Positions 35,245 through 47,859 are shown, counted from the stretch's first letter. The stretch: 64,000 nt of DNA from Lycorma delicatula (GCF_047948215.1 NC_134456.1:63569529-63633528), one strand, 5' to 3'. The notes: generated from the letters alone by a model not told the origin. Numbers and translations: made by a program.

Positions 35245-35490
35245 TAAAACGTATTCAGCCCCCGAAAATGCCGCTTCAAGTCATAAATAAATACATTTAT
35301 TCCTAGCAGTGAATAAGACCGGGTGAAAATGGAGAGGTGAGAAGAACATATCTGTATGCCAGGGTGAGAAGTAACAGTAACAAGGAGTGAATCTCTCCCT
35401 CGGGAACTGGTAGAACGAATCAACGCCAGGGTCGAATTATTCACATCCACCGGCCTGGTACGAAAGCCATGACCAGTCCCGTATACGTAC
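35245..35490. other. GC-richer unassigned segment
   Basis: Balanced composition with an open minus-strand frame of 68 codons (35244-35450) and no recognised similarity. It looks like the untranslated or coding part of an unidentified element. Confidence 0.3.
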
Positions 35491-35786
35491 TTATACTTTA
35501 ACTATACAACCGATTCAATAAAACGAGCTTACCTACTTTGTTGAATAGATTAATCTTTTAACATTCCTTTTTCCTTTTTGTATTTTGTTAAATTTTTTAA
35601 TGAATCGAGCGATTTATACAAAAAAACAGTGTTATAATTACGTATTTTTTTCATACCAAAACGTTTTACAGTAGCTGAAAATTTCATTTTACAGTTTAAT
35701 CTGTTGTTAGAAAGTAATAACACTTTTTGTGATTATACTGTTTTTCGATTTCATAATATTACACTGACGTGCAATTAACTTATCTA

Positions 35787-35974
35787 CCTTTTTCCTGTTT
35801 AGTCTCCGGGAATTACGTTCATATATTTCTTCAGAGGATGAATGAGGATGATATTTATGAGTGTAAATGAAATGTAGTCTTGTTACAGTCTCAGTTCGAC
35901 CACTCCTGAGATGTGTGGTTAATTGAAATCCAACTACCAAAGAACACCGGTATTCACGATCTAGTATTCAAATC
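35787..35974 (-). mobile_element. SINE family 2, 5'-truncated, with 15-bp TSD
   Basis: A 188-bp insertion flanked by a perfect 15-bp duplication, CAATTAACTTATCTA, at 35772-35786 and 35975-35989. Read on the minus strand it starts inside the body at GATTTGAATACTAGATCGTG, lacks the whole tRNA-like head, and ends with AAACAGGAAAAAGG. It is about 90 bp shorter at the 5' end than the copy at 21090. The truncation with intact TSD is the signature of incomplete target-primed reverse transcription. Confidence 0.95.
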
Positions 35975-35989
35975 CAATTAACTTATCTA

Positions 35990-36369
35990 GTAATTTTTAT
36001 TTCTTCAGTAACAGTAACCGTAGTAGAGTCCTATTAGTGTGATATCTTTATGAAAACACTCTCATTTTAAATTATTTACAAAAATTAACATTTACTTTTT
36101 AAAATTATCACTCTTTTGTCTTTTCCCTGATAGAAGCTTTGGCAGATTTTTAGAGATTCGTCAGAACGTATAAAATTAGTTTTAAAACATATTTAAATAA
36201 TTAAAATATAGAAAGGTATTTTAACAATTTCAGTCGATGTATAAAAAATTGACTATAAAAAACCAGTATTAAATAATTCATATTACGACTACAGTCAAAC
36301 TGATCCTAATCTTTTAAAAATATCAATCGCCGATTTCTCCTACCCGAAAAACTTTAATCACAGTAACAT
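35990..36369. other. AT-rich spacer
   Basis: Nothing recognised. The first part of the following LINE may begin somewhere here. Confidence 0.5.
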
Positions 36370-38510
36370 TAAGATTTTCAGTATAAATATGCAATTCTAA
36401 GAAAGAAGTCGAAGAGGTTAAATATTTCTTTCTAAAGAGTCACCAGATTTTGCATATTTTTTCAAATCACTGGTTGACCAATACAGAAGCCATTTCTAAG
36501 TTCGGTAATCTCAAACTTTCCGAAGGATTTTCTCATAAAACCGGGGAGACTCAATTTTTGTTAAAGATTATTTTTTTAATAAAATTAAAATTAACCGTAT
36601 ATTCGCGGAAGAGATTAATTTCGATGCCGTAGTCTAAAGTTGATATTGATGTAATTTATAGTTCTCCGTCTGGTTTTTTGAGACCGTTCTATATAAACTA
36701 CTGGAAATTTTGATTTTTAAACCCTAATACATTCAATGCTGTTCTGTAAGGAAACTTTAATGTTAACTTTCTAGACAATTTTAGTCGTGACGAATGAACT
36801 ATTAACTCAGTTTGAGTTAGCAGGTCTACATCTCGATCTCCCTGCCCACTAGAATTACAAGGACTTCGGCCAGGCAATAATTTTAAAAATCTATTGAAAG
36901 ATAATTTTCGATCCTTCTGTGTAGTCTTTTCGATCATAATTGTCAAATTACAATAGCATAATTTATTAATGAAAGCGTGCGACGAGAAATTAATTAATTG
37001 TATTCTTTCAAAAGTCTGATCAATAAAGATTCAATTCTTTTTTAAGAATCTTTTTATCAGAAACAATTTGGGGAAGTAGTAACAAAATAAGCTTTGATTA
37101 ATTTAACAATTTGCTTGATGAGTTATAGAAGGCTTTCTTTATAGTTTGTTCTTTAATAAAAAAGAAACAATTTAACACAAAAAAGTATGGATTTCTAAAA
37201 GATTTATAAAGTTATAAGTGAATTTTACTTTTTTTGTTCTCATTTTCTAAAGTATTTGAAAAAATTTTTAAAATCGAATTTAACAATTTTTTGAAAAAGC
37301 ATATCATATAACAAATATAGCCTGGCTTTAGGAAAAAATTGTGTACTGGCACAGTTATTTCTCAGTGTTTGGAAAAATTCCAATTCCGTAGATAACAAAA
37401 AGATTCCATTTTCAATTTTTTTCTATCTCAGAAAAAGCATTTGATTTAAACATTTATTAATTTAAAAAACTTAGTAGCTAAGATCAGAGGAGCTGTTTAG
37501 AATTGGTTAAAATCTTACTTTACCAACGATAAATAAGTATTTGAATTTTTGTTTTTTGATAAAAATACACATTTAAATCTCCACTTCGTAATGTAGAACG
37601 CGGTGTGCCTTAAGAATTTTTCTCGGCCCCTTGTTTTTTCCTTTAATTTTTCATTAATGATCTGCCTCAAAATCTTGAGTCATTCATTATAGACCTTTTC
37701 GCCGACGACACATCTGTATCTATATCTGAAGATAACTATTTAAAAGGAATTGAAAATTGTACGTTAGCAGCTCAAAATATTCAGTGGATGGATTGTAACC
37801 ATCTAACTTTAAATATGAATAAAACCTTTTCACTTTGTTTCAAAGATAGATATGAAATTACTGATCACTTGTATAGAATTCCCATTGATGATAACAATAC
37901 ATTTTTTTATTTATTGCCATAAAACGAAATTTTTGGGCGTTTTATTAGATGACAAATTTTCATAAGACGATCGAATTGATTTCGTTTGTAAAAAATCTTG
38001 CCGTACTGTTTTGCTCTAAAGGGCCTTAATAAAACGCTAAGGTTGTCATCGTTATTTAATGTGCATTATGCGTATGCATAATACATATTAAAAGAATATA
38101 CAAGGTATATTACGAGAATATGCGTAGGTAAATTCTCGTAGGTATAAAGAGTATAATGTTACTCTTGGGACTCCTCAAAAAATCAAAGCGAATTTTTAAG
38201 ATATAAAAATGGGTTGTCAAATCATTACCTGACGCTCATAAGTATGAATCGAGTAGAATTATATTTAGAATATCAAATCTGTTAACTAATCCTTGTTTAT
38301 ATTTGTTTATGTGCAATCTTTGCTAAAAAAAAAAAAAAAAAAAACATTATATCGAACAAATAACAATTTATCCACCCTTAACACCAATTTATTTAAACAA
38401 AATTACAAAATTTTCTTTTACAATATTACTCTATTGATGAATTTTTAAATAATATTAATTTAAAAAATAAGCAAAAAACACGATTTATCTGCGTTCCGTT
38501 CAACGTGTAC
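36370..38510 (+). pseudogene. Degenerate LINE ORF2: AP endonuclease plus reverse transcriptase
   Basis: The order of domains is colinear with a Jockey/CR1-like ORF2. Endonuclease relics: IFSINMQF near 36375, HWLTNTEAISKFGNLKLSEG and FSHKTGET (36470-36555), and YSPSGF with GNFNVNFLDNF (36655-36790). RT: a GFRKN-like block near 37330 and a GPLLFLLYINDLP-type region by frameshift (37620-37670). The catalytic motif LFADDTSVSISEDNYLKGIE follows, with FADD at 37698-37709 and both Asp kept, then QWMDCNHLTLNMNKT and KFLGVLLDDKF (37930-37965). The C-terminal part reaches YYSIDEFLNNINLKN (38420-38470). Frameshifts and stops occur throughout and a poly-A run (38325-38344) interrupts the tail. It is much more decayed than the R1 copy, hence old. 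Confidence 0.85.
38325..38344. repeat. Poly-A run (20) inside LINE relic
   Basis: Homopolymer A within the C-terminal coding part of the LINE; RT-tail similarity continues on both sides. Confidence 0.8.
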
Positions 38511-39189
38511 ACAAATACATGCTCAAAATAATTTTCAATAGCGGCTTCTGAATTGTGAATTATTTTTTTAAATTTTGTATGTTTATATATTTAACATTAT
38601 TTAATGCGTTTGTATTTAAATAATTAATACGAACATAAACATACCTATTTTTTACATTATAATTTGTTTCTGTATTTATAAGTTCTTATATAATAATTTT
38701 GTGATCTTTGCAATGTATTTTTACTTTCCTATCAGAATAAAAATTTATTTAACTTTTTATAATTTAAAATATATAAAGATTAAAATGAACCCAGGCTTTA
38801 GACGTAGCTTATGACTTTGAATAAAAAGATTAAAGTAAAAATATCTTGAAAACTGGAAACCCCGTGATTAATCTTAGCGACATACATAACCAATGAAACG
38901 CGGATAGTCTGTTATAAACTGGACTCGTCAGTCTGCAGAATGAAATTTCTTGAACGATATTTTATAATTAATTGATGAGCTTAGAATCATTTTTTTTCAC
39001 AAATCAGATCTTTTCATAAATTAAAATTAAAGATATCGTTTTTGTTCAATTAATTTTAATATATATATATATATGTATATATACACACGAGTTTATTTAA
39101 AGTTAGGATAAAATTCCTTTAAGGTACTATTACCATATGCTTTCAATGTACGCTTATAGAAAAGAAAATTAAAATTTAAAAAAAAATAT
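38511..39189. other. AT-rich tract with (AT)n near 39059-39085
   Basis: Contains a short AT microsatellite. No gene recognised. Confidence 0.6.
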
Positions 39190-39590
39190 GGCTTGCTAGC
39201 CAGTTCTGACTGGCCTTTCATGCACCGCTACCGGAGAGAGAAGATTATCTTTTCATACCTCCTTCTGTCTCTTCAGCAATCAAGTGCCATCATGCTCTCA
39301 TTCCACTTGCCGGTTATATTTCATTTTTCAACGCATTTTCTCCACTTTTTTAATATCCTAATGAAACTGATCACCCCGTTCTTCACTGAAGTTTTCCAGT
39401 TTGGCAGCAAATAGTTTAAATATGAATGTAAAAAGTGAACATTTATATGTATTCGCGTTGCAACTAAACCTCATGCAATTTCAAACATTTTTGTAACAGG
39501 AGTTTTAGAATCAGAATCTTTATCACGTACTAAAGTTTCTTTTAATTAATTTTTAACATTAGTTTTAGAATTTGAAGACTAATAAAATTA
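39190..39590 (-). pseudogene. Relic of a dispersed arthropod gene family of unknown function
   Basis: On the minus strand the blocks INVHFLHSYL (about 39446-39420), an ENFSEERGDQFH-like segment by frameshift and GKWNESMMALDC (about 39300) match, from memory, the C-terminal part of an uncharacterised family repeated in many arthropod genomes. The family consensus is roughly HFLHSHLDxFPxNLGxxSEExGE, then HxDIxxMExRYxGxWxxxMMADYCW. The copy has frameshifts and a stop and only about 100 codons remain. Function unknown; it may belong to a mobile element. The open frame on the opposite strand is a shadow. Confidence 0.6.
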
Positions 39591-42500
39591 CCTACGCAAG
39601 ATTAGTAAGATTAATACGTAAGATTAGGCAAATAAATAGAGGATAAGAAACAAGCATAATAGCACCATATGATTACACCGCGATACCAACTTGTATCGCG
39701 AAAGAATATTTTGGTACAACAATTTCTTCTTAATTTTGGCCATACAACTTTACTAAACAAAAATAATAATCGTCTAGTGATGAACCTTTTAACATTTTCC
39801 CAACCTTAGAAAAGGATTTGACTAGTCACGTCAGTTTTCCCAAACCTAATACAAGTTTGGGAAATTTTATGAGATTTTCAGCATTTCTCTTGACTTGGTG
39901 GATTAACAATGAAATAAGCAAAATATCAATCTAAAAAAAAATTGTAATACTTTGCCTTCGGTGTTGCAATATTTAAGTTCTAAACACACAACAAAAATCT
40001 TAAACTATTCAAATATTTCTTCTTTTGTTAACAAACAATAAAAAGTAAGTGAAATTCACTTATTTGTCAGGACTTGAACATAATCTGACTTTATGTAGTG
40101 TAACTGACAAAAATTCAAAAACAAAACTCAGCTGTAACGTTATTTTACCTCAATGATATGTTTGAGAGAAATTGAAAAAAATTTAAACCATTCTAAAATC
40201 TAATTTTCAATCTTTAAGTTTATGAACGTTTATTGATTTGTGATACTATTCCAGACAACTAACTGGAAAGTATAGTCGACCGACTTTCTCTTTGCATTTG
40301 TATGCTCTTGTAATCTTTGAAATATGAAAATCTATCCCCTCCCTTTTAATTAAACTCTGCAACGATTTTAAGTGATACTTTTTTTTATTTTTGTTGTTTG
40401 ATGTACAAAAAATTGATTACTGAATTTTACACACAAAAAAATTCTAGGAAATAACATTTTATTTAGCCTAGGGTAATTATGGTTTCATGCCAGATCAAGT
40501 TTACTTGTCCCGTAATAAATTAACAGATAGAAACGTTTATGAATTCTTTTTATTGTGAAACATTTGTTTCTCTTACTATATTGACCATTAATTGACAGAA
40601 CTAGCACCCAGCATAAGAGTTTTTTACTTTAACCTCCGAATTAGATTTATTTTTTCAAGTTAATTAATCAATGTTTCAATGTATTTTAATAAATCAGATA
40701 TTGAAAATACATAGAATTACAGCCGGAGTAACGGTTAAAAAACGAGAAGTTTTTAGAACAATTTTTTTTTTTTTTAAATCTTTTAAGCGAGTAATTGTAA
40801 TATACTTTGTGAATCGAAATAATGAATGAAAAATATGTAAAAATATTAATTAAAAATATGCAAATATTTAAAAATACTAAATGTGTAATTAGGTAAATAT
40901 TTTAAAATATGTGAAAACATGAACTAAACATAGTTCTTTGAATAGAAATTAATGTAATTTTTTATTTTTAAGTTTGATTCTCTAAAAAATTATTTGGTTA
41001 ACATTTTTATTTCTTTTACAGTGCTTTTTTTATTATTAATTTTTTGTTGTAATACAACGAACTTAGTACTAAAAGCGTGACCAAAAATTAACTTTTTCTA
41101 TAGGGTGTAGACAGTTAAAAAGTAAGTTTGCATGTCAACCTTGCCCTTGTCGTGTAAATGCGCTTTATCCGGTAAATTGTTGTTCAACAAATTCCTCTTT
41201 AGCTGGTAAACGTAGACCTAGATACGATTATTTTTTTTTTTTAATTTAAAAATGAATAATTATTGAATTAATTTACTGCCGCTCTTAAGTAATTGTACTT
41301 CAAAATATATTTATAGATTATTCATCTCCACTCAAATTATATCAGTGTTCTTTATTTAGTCTTGTCAATACATTTAGAAAACTGCATGTCATTGGAATGT
41401 TCTATGTTTTTAAAACAAGAATAGAAAATTTTATAATTTAAATCCAGATAAAAACTCTATGGAATTGGATAACTATGTCAAAAAAATTCACCTTTCGTAT
41501 ATTTCAAATAAAAAAATAACTATAAAAATGGAATGATGCAATATTGTTCTCCATGAGATAAGTGATACAATTCATGTTGAATACTGTTGTTAGAAACGCT
41601 TGAGTATAATTAACGATTGATATCTTCTATGATTTATAATTAACTCAAAATAACTCTTATCTCAGGTGAAAAGTCATAATCAAACGACTGCTTTTGAGTT
41701 TCTCAAATTCTTCTGTAGTTTTTAAAATAATATTGTCATATAATGACAGTTAAATAAAAGTAGTTTAAGCAATGAAAATTTCCATTTGTTGAGATACAGA
41801 GACTGATACAGTCAGCATATTCATCCAATAAGATTTTATGTTAACACTGTTATTGAATTTATTTGAAATTCTGCTTAGGCCAATCGAGTTTCTCCTTAGG
41901 TTTTGAACGCGCTTCTCATTTTCATTGAAATATGGAGTTAATGATTACTTCTGTGTTTAGAATTTTCATGTTTTGTAATTAATCACCAGACCTTTTCGAA
42001 TAAATTGTAGCATATTCTATAAAACTTATTAAAATTAATTTTTTTTCTATTTATTTATTTATAGTCTTCTATAAAATATAAGTCATGTAATTTTGAATAG
42101 GCAGTTGCTTGCTTTGGCAACTTAATTTGCCAAAAAATTACGTGGATTTAACAACATTATCTAGTGGTTATATATTGAGAAAGTTATAAGACAACCTTGG
42201 GGGTTATAGTATTATACTTCTAAACTGGAAAATCGATGAGAAATTATTTAGCGTTATTAACAACAGCAGTTATTTATATATACAAAACAACTGTAAAAAG
42301 AAATGCCGAATTAAAGGACGTTATTATGTTTGTTTCATGATTAAGTAGATTCGATGAGTTTTGCGTAATATTTGGAAATAAACTGATATAATAGATGACC
42401 CCAAAATATAGTGGTATATGATACATATTATTTTCATAATTATTTGTTCTATTTCAGTTTAATTTAAAAATTGGCAAGTCAGTTGGCGTCTGGTGAAATA

Positions 42501-42834
42501 GGACATGTCAAGCATATTTTCACAACCATCACAGAAAGGGATACGTTACATTGTTATTTTAGTCTATTTGCCTCGATTTCATAATGGCCGTGACGACTGT
42601 AAAACATCTATAGTACAATGCACCGCTCGCTGTTGTTTTCTGTGAGATTAACGTTTTTTGTTATAGAGCCAATTGTTGTTGTCAGAAGAGTTATCACTTT
42701 TAGAATAATTTGTCGACTGAATTTCGGTGGACTTATATCACGTTGATGTGTACGCTGATGTGATGTTTGGCTTAGTGAAAAAAGTTACAGTAAACCCTTT
42801 CGCTTCTTAATTAACCTATTGCGTCTGGAATGGT
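39591..42834. other. AT-rich tract, small palindromes only
   Basis: Small inverted repeats occur at 39679-39700 (8-bp arms) and 39836-39864 (10-bp arms). A balanced patch lies at about 41095-41225 and another at 42470-42800; neither gives a recognised frame. Confidence 0.45.
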
Positions 42835-43420
42835 ATGATTGCTGTTCTTATTATGCCTTTTTTGAACATAATTGCATTTTTATACCAGAATTTTTTTATT
42901 TATAAAGGAAAACTGCGTGAAAAGAATAAACGAAATAGAAAAATATATTTAAAGGAAGCTGATTTAATCTGTGACATCTTTTACTTAGAAATGAAATTTC
43001 CTTTATCAAACAAACATTTAAGAATTAGAAAGAAATTCTCAAAATGTTCACGTGGAGTCAAGCATTTTATGGTAGTGAACGTACGTAGCGGTTTTAAAAC
43101 AAAGCCAGAAAACAATGTTTAGAGGCTTTGAAATAAAAATCTCTCAGAAAAAATGAAAATTAAATGGATTGAAGTGGTTTTAAGATCAATTATAGAATTG
43201 AGAAGTTAGTCGCAGAATTTAAAAAAAAAAATGTTATTGTGGTGAGACGAGATTAAGGATAAGTATGAAGACATCCAAGATTAGAAAATTTTATTATAAA
43301 AGGTAAAGGAAAACAAAGATCTCTTTCTTGTATAAGAAACAGGTAATTAAAGATGCGCTGAGATTGGCACAGAATAGAAAAAGATAAATTATTGAATTAG
43401 ATTAAACGTTTTATCCGTCA
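42835..43420 (+). pseudogene. LINE ORF2 C-terminal relic
   Basis: The blocks, in order, are KEADLICDIFYLEMKFPLSN with KHLRIRKKFSKC, then WSQAFYGSER after a frameshift, then FEIKISQKKMKIKWIEVV. They match the segment AKxAFxxKKxLLTSKxIxL followed by KCYVWSVALYGSETW and FEMWCWRRMxKIxWxDxV, just after the RT thumb in insect LINEs often annotated as endonuclease/reverse transcriptase. The tail to about 43420 is Lys/Arg-rich and fragmentary. Two frameshifts at least; dead. The 95-codon open start (42835-43122) is part of this relic and not a gene in its own right. Confidence 0.7.
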
Positions 43421-44245
43421 GTTATTTGTCTGAGTTATTTTACACAAAGAAAATTGTGTCAAGATCAGATCGCCTGTAACTGAAATTTTGGCTACAGCAC
43501 TGATAGGAAAACAGCAGAATCACCTTTTATTTTACAATCTGGTCGCAAGTACATAAATATACTCCCTTAAATATCCCGTTCAGTATCTAATTATGTTACA
43601 TATCACTAAAATATTACGATGATATTAGTCAGAACTACAGTCCAAAGGTAACTTTCCACTTTCGTAACTTATCCTCAATAAATGTTTCACTTTAATTGAA
43701 CTGTGTACAACTTCTGTGCTATGACTGAAATCGTTTTCTGTATGCTCATCTGATTTTTAAATTGTATTTAGAAAGTACGTTATCGTATACTGTAGTATAA
43801 ATATTTAAGTTATTGTTCCATTTTAATTGTTCATTCATACATTTTGAAACTAAGTAGTGTCGTGCTTTTAATGTTTACAAATGCATAAGAATTATTTAAT
43901 TAATTTTATAACTTTTGTGTATAAAATGATATTTATTATACCCTCAGTCCATACGCCGATGACAAAAGGGAAATTGTCAGTTTCAGGACTGATTATCACC
44001 GAAATTTAAATGGGCTCGGCATGCTGATATATAACAGTATATTAGGCTTTTTAATGATGATAATAAAACCACACGAGTTCTCATTTTTATTAGTAAACCT
44101 GATATGGTGTGCTTGGTATTCTTGGAAATTTCTGTGAGTTTTCAGGAGTGACTGGTGTCTTGTGTAAAGTCACTTACACTCATGTTTGGTTTCGGTTTCT
44201 AATAAACATAAATTTAAAACATTTTGAACGGAGTAAAAAGTTAAA

Positions 44246-44296
<51 letters not shown>

Positions 44297-46358
44297 ATAA
44301 TTACGGAAATAATTCTTTCAGACAATTGATAATACGTGGCTCATAATTTTGATCTTTTGCTGAAGTAAATTGTCGGTATTTAACGTACGGTGTTATAACA
44401 ACTTCAGATCGGCTGATCGGAATGAGACGTGTTTTATACCGGAAGTTAAATAATAGTAACATTATATGGAAAGGATGTTAACTATTCTAGGTGCGTTAAG
44501 AAATGCTGTCAGTGTTTTATTTTATTTGGAAATTTGACTTGTGCTCGGTTGTAAATCACCCTTGAAGAAGGAATAGAGGAAGGAATAGGGTGTGTTTCCA
44601 GGAGGGAGGATTATTATATTATCGTTTAACATTTGGCCTGTGCGATAAATCACGGCCTGCGAGTTTTATTAAAATATCAGAGCTGGCAAGTGATGTATGG
44701 GAGAGAGGCTGGCATCATGCTCTTATAGGACACATATATTGATCACACTCCCTTTTCAGCATACAACGTACTACAATGGACAGGATCTCCTACTTTACCT
44801 CCCCCTACATTCACTACCTATTCTTCTTCCGACGTAACTGTAACATTATGCGATGAAATGCGGATGAGAAAGAAAAAGGAATAAATATATCTTTAGAAAA
44901 GGAATTCCATACAGTAATACTATAACTCATTTTCTCTTATCTTTGTAGACGTTTTCGTTAAAGTCGTAAGCTTAGACTAATAAAATCGTGTATAGGCTCT
45001 GTTAGATGTTCAAACCGTGCTTTGCAGGGTCTGATTAAGATAATTTGTATTTCTAAAGAATGATTACTGAAAGCGCACGACCATATAACCTAACTGCCCA
45101 GCAATATTATTGAAAGGAAAACTCTCATCCTGTATCCGGGAACAGCTCAATCCGTAATACTTCTATAACCCTTGAAATTATCTACCGTCGCCAGCGCGTA
45201 CTTTCTGTATTCTTTAAGTAGTGTTTGCATTGTTTATAGATAATTAATTGTTTTTAATAGAAATGTGCTTTTAGTTTTTTCACGCAGCATTGATTTGGAA
45301 AAAAGTTTACAATATTTCACTAAAAAGATGAAATAAAATATTTTTTTTTGGATTTATTGTTTAATTTTAATAATTACAATAATAATAATAATCTATTTAA
45401 AAATTTTATTTTAGTTAAATATAGCAAAAACTCTAATTTTACTTTTAATAAGTAATGGAAGTAATTGTGGTATCAGTAATAACACAGCGTTTGCATAAGT
45501 AATGCCGATAGATATTCTATGAATAGTTACAAAATTAACGAAACCTTGATGTTTTAATAGATGATCAACCGATTTAGTTCTATCTTCACGAGATTCTACC
45601 ACAACTTAATCCCTTCTTCAATTCGTCCTAATACCCTCATACTTTAGCACCAACCTAATTTTCGGTACCCTTTTTGTAACACTGTATTTCTCTCCTTTTT
45701 AGCTTTCTAATTTTCCTACTACCTATTCTTCCCTTCTGTAAAGAACTATACGCCTTAGCAAATATTTTTTAATAATGTTGTTCAAATATCTGTTAGATCA
45801 TATTTGACACTAGGGCACTTCTTGTCTATATGTAAGCTCTTCTTGATTATGTCAATATGCTAAAGATAATAAGATCTAACGATCTTACAATCTCTACCAC
45901 ACTCCTCTATCATTAGAAATTTTACTGCCTAAATAAGATTTTGCAATTAAATAAGATTTAATTATGCTCAATTCCTCATTTTCCTTCTTTCTATTTATTG
46001 AATAAGGGGTGAAATATTTATACAGTCTTTTTATCTTTATTGGAGATAATACCATTTTTTTGTTGGTTACAATTATGAATTTATGTATTTCAAAAAATGT
46101 TGAAGATTACATGATATCATATCACAAACAATAAAAAATAACTTTATCTCACTCCTTTTTTATTATTATTGAAAAAGGAAATAAGCTAACAAGAGAAACT
46201 CAAAATTTCCCCAACTCGTTTTGAATTTTCTTATATTTGCATGTCCTGTTAGATGCTGTCACTTAAAGGACATTGTCCGTCCACTTAACAACTCGGGTTT
46301 TATAACCTACTCTTCGCTTACGCAATAAGTGCTCATTATATTACGCAATTTACTAAAA
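43421..46358. other. Unassigned DNA with (TA)n microsatellite
   Basis: Mostly AT-rich. A (TA)n array lies at 44249-44291, a moderately GC-richer patch at 44540-44850 and pyrimidine-rich sequence at 45590-45740. Nothing recognised as gene or repeat family. Confidence 0.45.
44249..44291. repeat. (TA)n microsatellite, about 21 units
   Basis: An uninterrupted TA dinucleotide array. The Ile-Tyr string at the end of an open frame here is its translation. Confidence 0.95.
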
Positions 46359-46359
46359 G

Positions 46360-47514
46360 AATGTTCAAAAAGTGACACAACCTTATGGGAAAATGAGTAC
46401 GTTACAACAGTTGTTTAAAGTGGCCTCCATTATGCGATTCACATAATTGAATACGACATTGCATACTCTTAAACATATGTTGTAACGTTTGTTGAGGAAT
46501 TACAGCGACACATCATTCAGTTTCGCTCTGCAATTCGGGAATAGTGTAAGGATGAGTTTTGTAAGAAGCATCCTTAGGGTATCCCCAAAATAAAAAGTCA
46601 GGAAGGAATAAACCAGGAAACCGAGGGGGCCACAACTCCTTCGAAATCACTTGTCCATGAAATCACTGATCCAGGAAAGACATAGTGTTGGCTGTATGAG
46701 CCGTAGTATTGTTCTGCTGAAACCACATGTACTCTAGCAGAACTGCAGATATAGTATTTAAAAATTGTTGCAGTATCTGTATGTAGCGCTCACTGTTCAC
46801 TGTGCCATGAAAGAATATCATGAAGATTCACCTACGTAATATTGCACACCAAACACCCTCTTTTTGTCCATGAAGAGGAGACTCGTGCAGCTGATGTGAA
46901 TTTTCCGTACACCAAAGGCGTGAATTCTGTGTATTCATGAACCCATCAAGGTGGATCCGTGCCGTATCAGACCAAAACCAATCATCGAGTTCTTCCCCAT
47001 CTGACGTTACAAATGACATGAACCACTGACAAAAGGCTTCACGTTTTCCAGTGTCTGCAGGTAACAACTCGTGAACAACACTAATTCTGTACGGTACATT
47101 TTTAAAAACTCGCGTAATGCTGTGTGGACACTTCCAGCGGAATGGCTAGATGATAGATGATGCCTGGCTAGATGATAGGCCTCGCATAAACTTCTTGGGA
47201 GTGACAGAATAAGCAGCTTGCAAGTCGATCAACTTTTCTGGTTCAGCACTTTCAGTCGACCACTTCTGGCTGCATATCACACATTCCCTGTCTCTTGGAA
47301 CTTGTGGTATAGCTGCTTGATGGAGAACTTGTTTGGTGCATCCACACCATATTTTTTCTGTGAAGGCATTCTAGGTCTGGGCATAACTGGTACATCTAAT
47401 ATATTGGGAGAATGAATATTCTCTGCTACATTGTGTAACCCATCTCTTCTTACATAAACTTGCAATAAAAGAAGGAACATTAATCCATAAATTTGTGTTA
47501 CTTTTTTAACGTTG
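46360..47514 (-). mobile_element. Tc/mariner-like transposon with 23-bp imperfect TIRs
   Basis: The + strand left end, AATGTTCAAAAAGTGACAC (46360 on), is matched in reverse by TTTGTGTTACTTTTTTAACG (about 47492-47514) at 18 of 23 positions. The element is about 1.15 kb and encloses one transposase relic on the minus strand. A TA duplication is not clear. Confidence 0.85.
46402..47480 (-). pseudogene. Tc/mariner-like transposase relic
   Basis: The minus strand reads an HTH start with GVDAPNKFSIKQLYHKFQET (about 47340-47280), then SVHTALREFLKMY (about 47110), ELLPADTGKREAFCQWF (47067 on) and WFWSDTARIHLDGF. The first catalytic Asp is kept (46966-46968; SDEA has become SDTA). Next come LHESPLHGQKEGVWCAILRR, GTVNSERYIQIL, and the second motif as FQQNNTTAHT, where consensus QQDGATAHT has lost its Asp (46711-46713). 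The third reads LWPPRFPGLFLPDF: the SPD Asp is Gly (46612-46614). It ends GGHFKQLL-stop at 46402. At least three frameshifts are present and two of three catalytic residues are lost, so it is inactive. Confidence 0.9.
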
Positions 47515-47850
47515 TACTACATGACTCGTAGTTAAAAGTAGCTATTTCTATCTTACGCGTGATATTATTATTCTTTTTTATATTTTTGAGCTTGTATTTA
47601 AATTCAATACTACCACACTTATCTCTTGTGCGTGTATGTCACCTCGAATATTTCGTCACACATACGCTCTACGTTCTACTGCACCTTTTTGAAAGACGAC
47701 GTCTATATAATTTACAGTGCTGGATCCAGGAATTTTCAATAGAGCAAACAATTATTTTAGAAGTTAACGGGATTCATTTGCTGAGTAAATTCTGATATAT
47801 ATTTTACTGTAAGCATTTTTTAGACTGCCAAAATATAGAATGACAGATAA
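47515..47850. other. Unassigned spacer
   Basis: AT-rich; a 78-codon open frame (47559-47795, plus) has no recognised similarity and I treat it as chance. Confidence 0.45.
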
Positions 47851-47859
47851 ATGTTTTCC

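Noticed and set aside
42835..43122. Independent small gene of 95 codons
   Set aside because: Its second half matches the post-RT region of LINE ORF2 and continues in shifted frames, so it is a relic and not a gene.
44109..44297. 62-codon frame ending in an Ile-Tyr string
   Set aside because: The C-terminal part is a translation of the (TA)n microsatellite.
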